A DNA stretch of 64,000 nt from positions 1 through 64,000 of the forward strand of contig NZ_QCXQ01000001.1 in the NCBI RefSeq assembly GCF_003124125.1, given 5' to 3'. The translations under genes and the position numbers were made by a program. Under the pieces are notes generated by a model, which saw nothing but the letters and a program-made list of their open reading frames with translations, did not search any database and was not told where the DNA came from. The number at the start of each line of letters is the position of its first letter. The first letter of the stretch is position 1. The DNA is from Levilactobacillus bambusae (lineage in GTDB: Bacteria > Bacillota > Bacilli > Lactobacillales > Lactobacillaceae). Positions 7,375 through 16,213 of this stretch are shown here, one piece after another.

Positions 7375-9186
7375 ATGAGTGATGTTCAGCAGCTACCAAC
7401 GAGAAACGAAGTCCCAACCGAGTACCAGTGGGACTTAACAACCATTTTCAAAACTGATGAGGAATTTGAGTCAGCCTTTAAGGCTGTCCAAGGAGAAGCC
7501 GCCCGGGTGGCCGAATTAAAGGGCACCCTAACCAACGCAGAGCAACTATTGACGGGGGTTAAGGCCGTCTTTAGTTTGTATCGGCATTTAGAACGGGTTT
7601 ACGTCTATGGTTCCTTGAAAAATGATCAGGATACCAGCAATGCTACCTATCAAGCCATGAATGCCCGGGTTAGTTCACTTGATGCGGAGGTTCAAACGGC
7701 AACCGCCTGGTTTGAACCAGAAGTCTTACAGATCGCAAAAGCTGATTTAGATCTGATGATCGCCCAAAACCCTGGTTTACAACTGTACCAACAGTTTTTT
7801 GATGAATTAGGCGAACAACGGGGACACGTTCTATCACCAGATCAAGAAAAATTATTGGCAGGGGCTGCAGATATCTTTGGCGCAAGTGCCACCACGTTTA
7901 GTGTTTTAACGGATGCTGACTTAACGTTTCCCGTCGTTCAGGATGACGAAGGCAATGATGTTCAGCTCACTGAAGGCGTCTACGAACGTTTAATTCAGTC
8001 CGTGAAACCCGAAGTCCGTGAAGGGGCGTTCAAGGCGCTTTACCGGGTTTATTCACAATTTCGGCATACCCTGGCCTCAACGTTGGCAAGTCAAGTAAAG
8101 GTCCACAATTACAGTGCTAAAGTTCGTCACTACGAGAGTGCCCGACAAGCCGCAATGAGTGCCAACCACGTTCCGGCTACCGTCTATGAGAGTTTAGTCC
8201 GGAGTGTTAATGACCATCTAGACTTACTGCACCGGTATGTCGACCTTAGAAAACAAATTTTGGGGTTGGATACGATGCATATGTGGGACTTATATACGCC
8301 AATTACCGGAAAACCGACCCTGAAGTTCACCTATGAAGAGGCCCAACAAAAGGCCCTGGAAGCCCTCGCCGTTTTGGGGCCGGACTATACTCATCATGTC
8401 CAAGAGGCCTTTGACCAAAGTTGGATTGATGTGGTTGAAAATAAGGGAAAACGTAGTGGAGCTTATTCAGGGGGGATGTACGATACCAATCCTTTCATCC
8501 TACTGAATTGGAATCAGGGGCTGGAAAGCCTCTACACGCTAGTCCACGAGATGGGTCACAGCATGCATAGCTATTATACCCGGCATAATCAGCCGTACGT
8601 TTACGGTGACTACTCCATCTTCGTAGCGGAAATTGCCTCAACAACCAACGAAAATTTGTTAACCGAACACCTATTGGCAACGGAGAAAGATCCAAAAGTT
8701 CGTGCGTATGTGTTAAACCACTACCTGGATGGTTTTAAGGGTACCGTATTCCGCCAAACTCAATTTGCAGAATTTGAAGATTATATTCACCGGCAGGACG
8801 CTGCAGGTCAGCCCCTGACTGCAGATAATATGAGTGATTTTTACGGACACCTAAACGAACGGTACTACGGTGACGGAGTGGTTTCAGATCCGCAAATCTT
8901 TGATGAGTGGGACCGGATTCCTCATTTTTACTATGATTATTACGTCTATCAATATGCAACTGGATTTGCTGCGGCAACGACGTTATCCGGTGAGATCCTG
9001 ACGGGCCAGGCAGAAAAAGTATCGGCCTACCTTGATTACCTTAAAGCGGGGAGTTCAGATCTACCGCTTAACGTTATGAAGCGGGCAGGGGTAGATATGA
9101 CCCAAACCGGCTATCTAGATAAAGCGTTTGAAACCTTTGAGAACCGGTTGAATGAATTTGAAACCTTAAGTCAACAGTTGAAGTAA
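7375..9186 (+). CDS. pepF: oligoendopeptidase F (M3 family)
   Basis: A 603-residue zinc metallopeptidase with HEMGH at residues 391-395 inside TLVHEMGHSMHSYYT; the third ligand is expected in the downstream VAEIASTTNE segment. PepF cleaves short oligopeptides in the cytoplasm and supplies amino acids from peptides taken up by Opp-type transporters. Length is normal for the lactococcal and lactobacillar enzyme (about 600). ATG 7375; an overlapping ATG at 7371 in another frame stops at once. Extended -10 upstream, convergent terminator downstream. Confidence 0.95.
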   Translation: MSDVQQLPTRNEVPTEYQWDLTTIFKTDEEFESAFKAVQGEAARVAELKGTLTNAEQLLTGVKAVFSLYRHLERVYVYGSLKNDQDTSNATYQAMNARVSSLDAEVQTATAWFEPEVLQIAKADLDLMIAQNPGLQLYQQFFDELGEQRGHVLSPDQEKLLAGAADIFGASATTFSVLTDADLTFPVVQDDEGNDVQLTEGVYERLIQSVKPEVREGAFKALYRVYSQFRHTLASTLASQVKVHNYSAKVRHYESARQAAMSANHVPATVYESLVRSVNDHLDLLHRYVDLRKQILGLDTMHMWDLYTPITGKPTLKFTYEEAQQKALEALAVLGPDYTHHVQEAFDQSWIDVVENKGKRSGAYSGGMYDTNPFILLNWNQGLESLYTLVHEMGHSMHSYYTRHNQPYVYGDYSIFVAEIASTTNENLLTEHLLATEKDPKVRAYVLNHYLDGFKGTVFRQTQFAEFEDYIHRQDAAGQPLTADNMSDFYGHLNERYYGDGVVSDPQIFDEWDRIPHFYYDYYVYQYATGFAAATTLSGEILTGQAEKVSAYLDYLKAGSSDLPLNVMKRAGVDMTQTGYLDKAFETFENRLNEFETLSQQLK

Positions 9187-9187
9187 C

Positions 9188-9221
9188 AAAAAAGCCGCCC
9201 GTTATTAACGGACGGCTTTTA
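9188..9221. terminator. bidirectional terminator between pepF and spxH
   Basis: AAAAAGCCGCCCGTT pairs with AACGGACGGCTTTT with one mismatch. It has A-tract and T-tract flanks, so it can serve both convergent genes. Confidence 0.88.
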
Positions 9222-9224
9222 ATG

Positions 9225-9863
9225 CTAGAGGCTCCTTAAGTTTGGAAAAGATTTACCTGTGCCAGCGTCGGCCGGCACCGAATGAACGGGGGCGTGAACG
9301 GTAATTCCCTGTTGTTCACAAACGTCTAGAAGTGCTTCGTAAGAAACGTCTTCCAGCAACAACCCGTAATCAGAAACTTCATAGTTATAAATAACGGCTG
9401 AAGGGGAGTGAACGACCTTCATTTCTGCTGCTAATTTTTGATCAGCGTGAAATGCCCGCTTAGCTAAATCTGAACGACGATCTTCCTTGAACATATCAAG
9501 ATCTAGACCCACCTGGTTAGCAACTGAAACTGCTAGTTCCTCTGAATAGGGCTGGGTGTTGTTCATGATTTGATCTTGAAGGGCCATTAAAAATTCGCGG
9601 CCCTTTTTCTTACCCTGAAATAACGCAGCTTTGTAGTCCAAAATGATGTTGTAGTGAAGCTGAAACTGCCGGTTGCGCGTTGCCAAATCATTTTTATTTA
9701 AGGACAGTTGAATCATGGTGTCACTAACGATCTGCATATTCAAAAGGGGGATGAATTGAAATGAGACGTCTTCACTAAGGTGATGAACTAAATTAATAAT
9801 GTTTTTTTCCGAGCTCAGGCATTTAGGGCTGAGGGGATTAATAAATAAATAAACTTCTAACAA
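9225..9863 (-). CDS. spxH: ClpXP adaptor SpxH (YjbH/DsbA-like)
   Basis: A 212-residue thioredoxin-superfamily (DsbA-like) protein of the YjbH/SpxH family, which presents Spx to ClpXP. Start TTG 9863 is chosen because GGAGG lies seven bases upstream; the frame extends to 9908, but an earlier in-frame ATG contains that ribosome binding site. The N terminus reads VYLFINPLSPKC, so the usual CxxC has Ser12 in place of the first Cys and only Cys15 remains. The family role, substrate binding, does not need thiol oxidoreductase chemistry. It lies five genes from its target spxA. Divergent from relQ. Confidence 0.85.
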   Translation of the reverse strand: MLEVYLFINPLSPKCLSSEKNIINLVHHLSEDVSFQFIPLLNMQIVSDTMIQLSLNKNDLATRNRQFQLHYNIILDYKAALFQGKKKGREFLMALQDQIMNNTQPYSEELAVSVANQVGLDLDMFKEDRRSDLAKRAFHADQKLAAEMKVVHSPSAVIYNYEVSDYGLLLEDVSYEALLDVCEQQGITVHAPVHSVPADAGTGKSFPNLRSL

Positions 9864-10257
9864 AATGCTTCCTCCCATGTCCGCACAAATATCAAAAGTT
9901 GTCGACAATGACCCACAGTAGGCAAAGATCCAACAGATATAAGTCGTAAAAAGTTAAATTTGTGAAATTCGCCTAACAAGTTTGTTTAACGCACAAACTA
10001 TAACTTTATCAACATTATAATGCAACTTTTTTGCAGGAAGGTAAAGCCATATGTTTAAATGTGTCTAATTGTTAATAAAATAGTTAAAATTTAAGACTTT
10101 TTGCGTTTTTGTGAGCCATATGGTTGATTTATTTATTGGGTAAATCTTCCGGGGTGGCAACCCAATCTCGTTTTGAACTATGGTAAAATTAATGGTGTCT
10201 GGTGACTAAATTGAGTAAAATGGATATAGTGAATGGAAATAGAAATGGGGTGTAGAT
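9864..10257. other. divergent noncoding region between spxH and relQ
   Basis: About 394 bp, very AT-rich, no plausible coding sequence on either strand. It holds the relQ extended -10 (10181-10189) and a GTTTGT...ACAAAC inverted repeat at 9980-9998. In several relatives and in Bacillus other genes, such as the CYTH protein YjbK, sit between these two; none is found here. Confidence 0.6.
10181..10189 (+). promoter_or_regulatory. extended -10 promoter of relQ-nadK-rluD
   Basis: TGGTAAAAT, an extended -10, about 70 bases before the relQ ATG; no good -35. Confidence 0.5.
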
Positions 10258-10920
10258 ATGATTCAAGATTGGGATCAGTTCTTGTTGCCGTATAAGCAAA
10301 CTGTTGACGAATTAAAGGTAAAGCTGCGCGGCGTTCGACAAGAGTATTTAAATCAAAATCAGCGCTCCCCGATTGAGTTTGTAACTGGCCGGGTAAAACC
10401 GGTAGACAGCATTCAAGAAAAAATGCAACGGCGGCACGTTTCGGAAGAACGAATCGAACAGGATATGCAGGATATTGCGGGGCTCCGAATCATGTGCCAG
10501 TTCGTTGAAGACATTTACGAAGTGGTGGATATTTTACGACGCCGATCTGATATGACCATTTTAGAAGAACGTGATTACATTCATAATGAAAAGCCCAGTG
10601 GTTACCGGTCCTATCATATTGTGATTGAATATCCCGTGCAATTAGTAACGGGTGAAAAAAAGATTTTAGCGGAAATTCAAGTTCGAACGTTGGCGATGAA
10701 TTTCTGGGCGACAATTGAACATTCATTAAATTATAAGTATCAGGGGGCGTTTCCTGAGACGCTTAGTCGTCGACTACAGCGAGCTGCCGAAGCAGCCTTT
10801 AAGCTGGATGAAGAAATGTCAGAAATTCGCGAAGAAATTTTAGAAGCACAGCCATCAATGGCAACTCAATTGCGGGGACCAAATGATTCTCAAGCAAGTC
10901 ATAACGATCAGGAGGACTAA
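10258..10920 (+). CDS. relQ: small alarmone synthetase RelQ (GTP pyrophosphokinase)
   Basis: A 220-residue single-domain RelA/SpoT synthetase (YjbM/SAS1 class), without hydrolase, TGS or ACT domains. Synthetase motifs are visible: GRVKPVDSIQEKM, QDIAGLRI, the NEKPSGYRSYHI segment around residues 111-122 and the EIQVRTLAMNFWA motif. It makes (p)ppGpp from ATP and GDP/GTP. A Gln-rich C-terminal tail follows the synthetase core. First gene of an operon with nadK (2-bp gap) and rluD (ATGA overlap), the arrangement of B. subtilis yjbMNO. Confidence 0.95.
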   Translation: MIQDWDQFLLPYKQTVDELKVKLRGVRQEYLNQNQRSPIEFVTGRVKPVDSIQEKMQRRHVSEERIEQDMQDIAGLRIMCQFVEDIYEVVDILRRRSDMTILEERDYIHNEKPSGYRSYHIVIEYPVQLVTGEKKILAEIQVRTLAMNFWATIEHSLNYKYQGAFPETLSRRLQRAAEAAFKLDEEMSEIREEILEAQPSMATQLRGPNDSQASHNDQED

Positions 10921-10922
10921 TT

Positions 10923-11729
10923 ATGCGGGTCGCGGTTTTTAGTAATAACGGCGAAGCCTCTCAACGGGTGGCCTTAGCGCTCCGCTCTGGGATAGTGGCA
11001 CGGGGAATAACAATTGATGGACTGAATCCCGAAGTTGTCATTACCGTTGGTGGCGATGGGACACTTCTATCCGCCTTTCACCACTATAGTGACCTTTTGG
11101 ATAAGGTTCGGTTTGTGGGAATACATACCGGCCACTTGGGATTTTACACGGACTGGCGAGACTATGAGGTTAACGAACTGATTGACAGCTTAGTTCATGA
11201 CAACGGCCAGAGTGTTTCCTATCCCTTATTGGATATTCAGGTTAATTATGCGGATGGGATGGGTCAACCAGACCATGCACTGGCGTTAAATGAGTCAACC
11301 CTAAAAAAGGTTTCGGGGACGATGGTTGCTAACGTCTACATCAAAGATGAATTTTTTGAAAGTTTTCGTGGCGACGGCCTTTGTATCTCGACTCCCACGG
11401 GGTCAACAGCCTACAATAAATCAATTGGAGGCGCAATTTTAAACCCCCAGTTTAACGCTATTCAAATGTCAGAAATTTCGTCCATTAATAACAGGGTGTT
11501 TCGGACGTTAGGTTCTCCGCTCATTATTGCTTCTAATGAATGGATTCGGATTGAACCCGCTAATACGGTTAATAACATCTTAATGTGTGACCAGCTAATG
11601 GTTGAGGGCCGACCGGTAGAATCCATTATTTATCGGGTAGCCAAGCAGCGAATTTCCTTTGCGGCTTACCGGCATACTCACTTTTGGAAACGGGTTGAAG
11701 ATTCTTTTATTGGGAGAGACGATGCATGA
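10923..11729 (+). CDS. nadK: NAD kinase
   Basis: A 268-residue ATP-NAD kinase with the family motif GGDGTLLSA at residues 43-51. A second signature follows (ALNESTLKK) and a glycine-rich STPTGSTAYNKSIGG segment. It phosphorylates NAD to NADP in the cytoplasm. ATG start directly after AGGAGG, which lies in the end of relQ, so translation is likely coupled. Length is normal for Firmicute PpnK. Confidence 0.95.
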   Translation: MRVAVFSNNGEASQRVALALRSGIVARGITIDGLNPEVVITVGGDGTLLSAFHHYSDLLDKVRFVGIHTGHLGFYTDWRDYEVNELIDSLVHDNGQSVSYPLLDIQVNYADGMGQPDHALALNESTLKKVSGTMVANVYIKDEFFESFRGDGLCISTPTGSTAYNKSIGGAILNPQFNAIQMSEISSINNRVFRTLGSPLIIASNEWIRIEPANTVNNILMCDQLMVEGRPVESIIYRVAKQRISFAAYRHTHFWKRVEDSFIGRDDA

Positions 11730-12637
11730 CAACGTTCAATTGGGAAATGAAGGGCCCGTCGCGTGAACACGTGCGGACCTTTTTAACTGCTCACGGAATA
11801 ACCCGGAGTTTTATGAAAAGAATTAAGTTTCACGGTGGAATCGTTCGAAAAAACGGACGGGAAGTTCGGGTTACCGATATGGTTGAAGCTGGAGATCACG
11901 TTCAACTCACGCTGCCGCCAGAACCTGATAATCCAAACGTTGCTGTCTCGCATATCCCACTTGAGGTCCTGTATGAAGATGACCACTTTTTGGTGGTAAA
12001 CAAACCTGCGGGTGTGGCGTCAGTTCCGTCACACCTTTATCCGAATGATTCCTTGGCTAACCGGGTTAAGGGGCATTTGTTGAAAGAGGGCGCCGACAGT
12101 CACGTTACCCATATCGTTACCCGGTTAGACCGGGAGACTAGTGGGGCAGTCGTCTTCGCCAAACATCACTACGCCCATTCCATTTTGGATTGGCAATTAA
12201 AAAATCATGAACTATCTAAACGGTACGTCGCGGTAGCCGCCGGTCTGTTCCCTGAACGTCAGCTAATGATTAATCAGCCCATTGGTCGGCAGCCCGGGTC
12301 GTTTATTAAACGGATGGTTCGCCCGGATGGTCGGGAAGCTCAAACTCAGGTTCAGCGACTGGCGGCAAGTCAAACAGCCTCACTATTAGCCATCCAACTT
12401 CACACGGGGCGGACCCACCAAATTCGGGTGCACCTTGCCAATTTGGGATTTCCGTTGATCGGTGATTGGTTATATGGGACACAGACTGATCCCTATATTC
12501 ACCGTCAAGCGCTACATTGTGCCCGAGTGTCATTTTATAGCCCGTTTGACCAGAAAAAGATTACGTGTTACGCTCCCTTACCTGCGGATTTGGCCAGTCT
12601 CATTAACCATGAGGTCTATCCAAGTCGGGTGAGATAA
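11726..12637 (+). CDS. RluD-family pseudouridine synthase (YjbO type)
   Basis: A 303-residue pseudouridine synthase. An S4-like N-terminal RNA-binding part (about 12-60) precedes the catalytic domain, with HIVTRLDRETSG carrying the catalytic Asp135, and LHTGRTHQIRVHLA follows near 230. It modifies uridines in rRNA or tRNA; the exact site cannot be read from sequence, since RluC, RluD and TruC share this layout. ATG overlaps the nadK stop (ATGA). Last gene of the relQ operon. Confidence 0.9.
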   Translation: MTTFNWEMKGPSREHVRTFLTAHGITRSFMKRIKFHGGIVRKNGREVRVTDMVEAGDHVQLTLPPEPDNPNVAVSHIPLEVLYEDDHFLVVNKPAGVASVPSHLYPNDSLANRVKGHLLKEGADSHVTHIVTRLDRETSGAVVFAKHHYAHSILDWQLKNHELSKRYVAVAAGLFPERQLMINQPIGRQPGSFIKRMVRPDGREAQTQVQRLAASQTASLLAIQLHTGRTHQIRVHLANLGFPLIGDWLYGTQTDPYIHRQALHCARVSFYSPFDQKKITCYAPLPADLASLINHEVYPSRVR

Positions 12638-12661
12638 TCGGGGACTTAACGCTTTGCTCAT

Positions 12662-12726
12662 ACTAAATAGCGGTAGAACTCAATCCGAGCGTCCTTACCC
12701 GGATAAGAGTTCTACCGCTATTTAGT
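12662..12726. terminator. long-stem hairpin between rluD-type gene and cutC
   Basis: A 19-bp perfect stem (12662-12680 with 12708-12726) enclosing a loop with a smaller ATCCG/CGGAT stem. It lies between convergent genes with no U-tract on either side. Probable bidirectional terminator. Confidence 0.65.
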
Positions 12727-12795
12727 GGTTCTGGAGATCCATGGCGTCAAATACCTAACGGACTTCCAATACTGGTCGATAATTAGTTGTAAGTA

Positions 12796-13425
12796 CTAGT
12801 TGAAATCAATTAATTCGACGCCGTTAAACTGGTTTAAGTTCAGTTTTTGAGCGACATCATTTACCTCGGGTTCGGTTAATCCAGTTGGGACTAACGTGAT
12901 ATTAACGCTATCGGTTAGTCGGGCAGACGCCTGCCAATCAGTCAGGGCGTTCTCTGCGGCCGAACCGGAGGAAAGAATGCGATCAAATTGATGATCTGCC
13001 AGCCAGTCAACGGCTTCTCCGCGGTCTTGGGGCCGGATTATGTCAAAACCAGTCCCAAAGGTTAATTCCATTCCGTTGGCTGCTGCAATAAGGGTCTCAA
13101 GTCCCTCGGTGTCTAACGTATTATTTTGAGTTAGGGCGGAGAGTACGATCCCATCTACGCCCAATTCTTGGGCCTGAAAAATATCAGCTTCCATAATCTT
13201 AATTTCGGTATCGTTATAAATGAAGTTTCCCCCACGAGGGCGGATTAAAAGGTCTAAGTGAATTTGGTTCTCACGGGCATATCGGATGGCTTCACTCATG
13301 ACACCACGACTGGTCGTGGTACCACCAACCGCTAAATTATCCGCAATTTCCACACGCTTAACGTCGGCTTGGGCCGCCCTTGGAAGGTAAGTATAGTTCT
13401 CAATAACGGGTTCTAAAATATTCAT
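12796..13425 (-). CDS. cutC: CutC family protein
   Basis: A 209-residue TIM-barrel protein of the CutC family. Landmarks: KRVEIADNLAVGGTTTS near residue 24, the DLLIRPRGGNFIYND strand, GIVLSALTQNNTLD and ILSSGSA. CutC was named for copper tolerance, but its biochemical activity is not settled. Start ATG 13425 follows AAAGGAAG; the frame runs 63 bases further upstream without a ribosome binding site and over the promoter of the divergent gene. No other copper gene is nearby. Confidence 0.85.
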   Translation of the reverse strand: MNILEPVIENYTYLPRAAQADVKRVEIADNLAVGGTTTSRGVMSEAIRYARENQIHLDLLIRPRGGNFIYNDTEIKIMEADIFQAQELGVDGIVLSALTQNNTLDTEGLETLIAAANGMELTFGTGFDIIRPQDRGEAVDWLADHQFDRILSSGSAAENALTDWQASARLTDSVNITLVPTGLTEPEVNDVAQKLNLNQFNGVELIDFN

Positions 13426-13465
13426 ATCGGTCTTCCTTTCGTCTGTCAAACCTTGGGATGAGATA

Positions 13466-13474
13466 TGGTACAAT
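13466..13474 (+). promoter_or_regulatory. extended -10 promoter of the AI-2E family gene
   Basis: TGGTACAAT, 30 bases before the GTG start. Confidence 0.6.
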
Positions 13475-13503
13475 GAATCCCAGAACATTAAGGAGGGAAA
13501 GTT

Positions 13504-14679
13504 GTGAAGAACACATCAAACCGCCGTTCATGGTTCTGGAACTGGGTGGTCAATAACCGTCTTGTTTCAATTCTTACGGTAACGCTTCTTATTTTACTCA
13601 TTTTATTGGTCTTAAGTAAAGTGAGTTGGTTATTTACCCCCGTTAAGTTAATTTTAGATGTCATTGGGCTACCCTTGATTATTGCGGGATTACTCTATTA
13701 TCTGTTAAATCCGGTGGTCGATTGGGTTGAAAGAAAATGGCACGTTCAGCGAACGTGGACCATTCTCGGCCTCTTTTTAGTGGTAATTTTGTTTCTAATT
13801 TGGGGGATTACAAGTCTAATCCCGCTGGTTCAAAACCAACTCGTTGGGTTTATGAAGGATTGGCCGCATTATTGGCGTGAAATTTCACGCGAGGGAACGG
13901 TTTGGCTTCATGATAACCGGTTAAATGGCATTCGTGATCAACTTGAACAGTTAAACCGTGAAATAGAGGGTCAGGCTTCAAAAGCAACCTCATCTGCCTT
14001 ACGGACAACGGTATCATCAGTCGGAACCGTTGTGAGTCGGATTACGTCCATCGTTGTGGCCTTAATTACTGCCCCCTTCATTTTGTTTTACCTCTTGCGT
14101 GACGGACATAAACTGCCAAACTACTTAGCTCAGTTGATTCCAACTCGTTCCCGTCACTCATTTGTTCGGGTATTAGTGGAAATGAATCAGCAGGTCTCTA
14201 ACTACGTCCGGGGACAAATTATCGTGGCCTTTTGCGTTGGGGTCATGTTTTCCATTGGGTTTACGATCGTCGGGTTGCCCTTTGGTCTGATGCTGGGGAT
14301 CTCGGCCGGAATTTTGAATTTAGTGCCGTACCTTGGTTCCTTCTTTGCCATGGTTCCAGTGGTCGTCATTGCACTTTTTATGTCACCGTGGATGTTGGTA
14401 AAGGTCCTCATTGTTTTTATGATTGAACAAACCATCGAAGGCCGGGTAATTTCCCCGTTAGTACTGGGTAGCTCGCTAAAAATTCATCCCTTAACGATTA
14501 TGTTTATTCTATTGTTTTCCGGGAGTGCCTTCGGGGTTCCCGGTGTCATTCTGGGAATTCCCGGGTATGCCGTCCTAAAAGTAGTCTTTTCGGAATTTTT
14601 CGACTGGTATAAAGGATTTTCCGGGCTGTATGGCACACCTAAAACCGATAATCAGTCAACGGGGGAGGAACAAGCATGA
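13504..14679 (+). CDS. AI-2E family (PerM-like) membrane transporter
   Basis: A 391-residue polytopic membrane protein with about seven or eight hydrophobic segments: two near residues 18-75, one at about 80-110, and a C-terminal set from about 180 to 375. A long amphipathic region separates the first three from the rest, the layout of the AI-2E/UPF0118 (TqsA/PerM) family. Known members export diverse solutes or act as Na+/H+ antiporters, so the substrate is open. GTG start with AAGGAGG. The stop overlaps the start of the rlmA gene, so they are co-transcribed. Confidence 0.85.
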   Translation: MKNTSNRRSWFWNWVVNNRLVSILTVTLLILLILLVLSKVSWLFTPVKLILDVIGLPLIIAGLLYYLLNPVVDWVERKWHVQRTWTILGLFLVVILFLIWGITSLIPLVQNQLVGFMKDWPHYWREISREGTVWLHDNRLNGIRDQLEQLNREIEGQASKATSSALRTTVSSVGTVVSRITSIVVALITAPFILFYLLRDGHKLPNYLAQLIPTRSRHSFVRVLVEMNQQVSNYVRGQIIVAFCVGVMFSIGFTIVGLPFGLMLGISAGILNLVPYLGSFFAMVPVVVIALFMSPWMLVKVLIVFMIEQTIEGRVISPLVLGSSLKIHPLTIMFILLFSGSAFGVPGVILGIPGYAVLKVVFSEFFDWYKGFSGLYGTPKTDNQSTGEEQA

Positions 14680-15527
14680 AAAAGATCGACTACGCCCAGA
14701 CCTTTTTAGAGCGGACCTTAAATTTATTTCGCTGTCCATCCTGTCAAGCAGAGGTAGTGACCGTTGCGAACCATACCCTGACTTGTGTCAACGGACATAC
14801 CTTTGACTTGTCAAAAAAGGGGACCCTGTATTTATTTATGAAGCCGGCGGGAACCGAGTACGATGGAGACATGCTGGCGGCTAGGCGGCGAATGCTGCAG
14901 CGGGGGTTGTTTGATGGCATTGTTCAAGCGATGGTTCAAGCCATCCCTGAAACGGCTAAAACCTTGCTCGACGTCGGATGCGGCGAAGGGACCCCACTCG
15001 CGAAGCTCGTGAATTTATCACCCCAACTGAGTTCGGCCATTGGGTTTGATATCTCAAAACCGGGTATTGCACTGGCGAGTGATTACCAGGAACGGTTATT
15101 TTTCTGTGTGGCTGATCTAGCTAACGAACCGTTTGCGACCGGTCAATTTGACGTTGTAACGGACCTTTTTTCTCCGTCGGCCTACCAGGAATTTGAACGG
15201 GTTCTTACCCAGTCAGGGACCCTAATTAAGGTTATTCCGAACGCTAATTATCTGGGTGAACTGCGACGGTTACTGTTTGGATCGGACGACCCGCACCACG
15301 ATTACAGTAATCAGCGGGTGCTTGACCTGTTTTTATCGCACTATCCGGATGCTGATGTGCGTCAGGTTGCGTATACCTTTCCACTTCAACCCGGGTGGTT
15401 TGATGACCTGTTAACGATGACGCCGCTGCATTGGGGAACCAATGCGGATCCTACGGGTGCCAAAAGTCGGGGACTATCTCAAATTACGGTGGATGTAACG
15501 GTTTTGGTGGCCCGTCCAAATGCTTAA
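14676..15527 (+). CDS. rlmA: 23S rRNA (guanine-N1) methyltransferase, RlmA family
   Basis: A 283-residue protein with an N-terminal zinc site CPSC...C...H (Cys20, Cys23, Cys37, His41) in a segment ending HTFDLSKKG. A Rossmann methyltransferase with LLDVGCGEGTP (SAM motif I) follows. This matches RlmA, which methylates G745 or G748 of 23S rRNA in the exit tunnel. Gram-positive members are usually of the G748 (TlrB) type, but position specificity cannot be decided here. The ATG overlaps the upstream stop (ATGA). Confidence 0.88.
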   Translation: MKKIDYAQTFLERTLNLFRCPSCQAEVVTVANHTLTCVNGHTFDLSKKGTLYLFMKPAGTEYDGDMLAARRRMLQRGLFDGIVQAMVQAIPETAKTLLDVGCGEGTPLAKLVNLSPQLSSAIGFDISKPGIALASDYQERLFFCVADLANEPFATGQFDVVTDLFSPSAYQEFERVLTQSGTLIKVIPNANYLGELRRLLFGSDDPHHDYSNQRVLDLFLSHYPDADVRQVAYTFPLQPGWFDDLLTMTPLHWGTNADPTGAKSRGLSQITVDVTVLVARPNA

Positions 15528-15533
15528 AGTTGT

Positions 15534-15569
15534 GGCTCAATCAGGCAAGATGGCTGGTTGAGCCCTTTT
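15534..15569 (+). terminator. terminator after rlmA
   Basis: GGCTCAATCA pairs with TGGTTGAGCC (one G-U), then CTTTTA. Confidence 0.8.
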
Positions 15570-15587
15570 ACTAATCTTTGACCGTCC

Positions 15588-15617
15588 TTGTCAAAGGGGC
15601 GTTTGACCCGCTATAAT
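15588..15617 (+). promoter_or_regulatory. promoter of trmL
   Basis: TTGTCA and TATAAT separated by 18 bp, 54 bases before the trmL start. One of the best matches to consensus in the window. Confidence 0.75.
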
Positions 15618-15670
15618 GGGTTAATAAGAACGAACATGCGTTTTAACTGGAAGAGAAAAAGAGGATTAGA

Positions 15671-16183
15671 ATGAAAAATCATATTGTATTATTTGAACCC
15701 TTAATGCCTGCTAACACAGGAAACATTGCCCGGACCTGTGCTGGAACGGATACGGTACTCGATTTAATTGAGCCGCTGGGCTTTTCAATTGACGATAAAC
15801 ACCTTAAACGGGCGGGCTTAGATTACTGGGACAAGGTAGAAGTGCACGTTCATGAGACTTTACCAGCATTTTTAAAAACGGTTCCTGATATGACCCGGTT
15901 GTACTTAGTTTCAAAGTTTGCCATGCAAGATTATACCGACGTTAACTATACGGAAGCCGGGGCAGACAGCTACTTCTTATTTGGAAAGGAGACCACAGGC
16001 CTTCCCGAAGGTTTTGAGCGCCAACATAGTGAACAGGCCATTCGTATTCCTCAAGATGACGATCATATTCGGGCCCTGAACCTTTCCAATAGTTGTGCCA
16101 TCGTGATCTATGAGGTGTTAAGGCAGCAAGGGTTTCCTAATTTAGCTCGGACCCATAAGTACCCGATGGATAAGCTTAAATAA
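15671..16183 (+). CDS. trmL: tRNA (cytidine/uridine-34)-2'-O-methyltransferase TrmL
   Basis: A 170-residue single-domain SPOUT methyltransferase beginning NHIVLFEPLMPANTGNIART. The knot region has FGKETTGLPEG and IRALNLSNSCAIVIYEVLRQ. This length and pattern identify TrmL (YibK type), which methylates the wobble ribose of tRNA-Leu isoacceptors; tRNA-Leu(UAA), one possible target, is in this window. It has its own promoter, and 30 bp separate it from ftsK. Confidence 0.92.
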   Translation: MKNHIVLFEPLMPANTGNIARTCAGTDTVLDLIEPLGFSIDDKHLKRAGLDYWDKVEVHVHETLPAFLKTVPDMTRLYLVSKFAMQDYTDVNYTEAGADSYFLFGKETTGLPEGFERQHSEQAIRIPQDDDHIRALNLSNSCAIVIYEVLRQQGFPNLARTHKYPMDKLK

Positions 16184-16213
16184 TGGCAGGATATTAGGAA
16201 GGGAGCGGTGGTA

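Noticed and set aside
10051-10126. Two CCATATG words near relQ as a possible operator pair
   Set aside because: Flanking bases differ and spacing is not helical; likely chance in AT-rich DNA.
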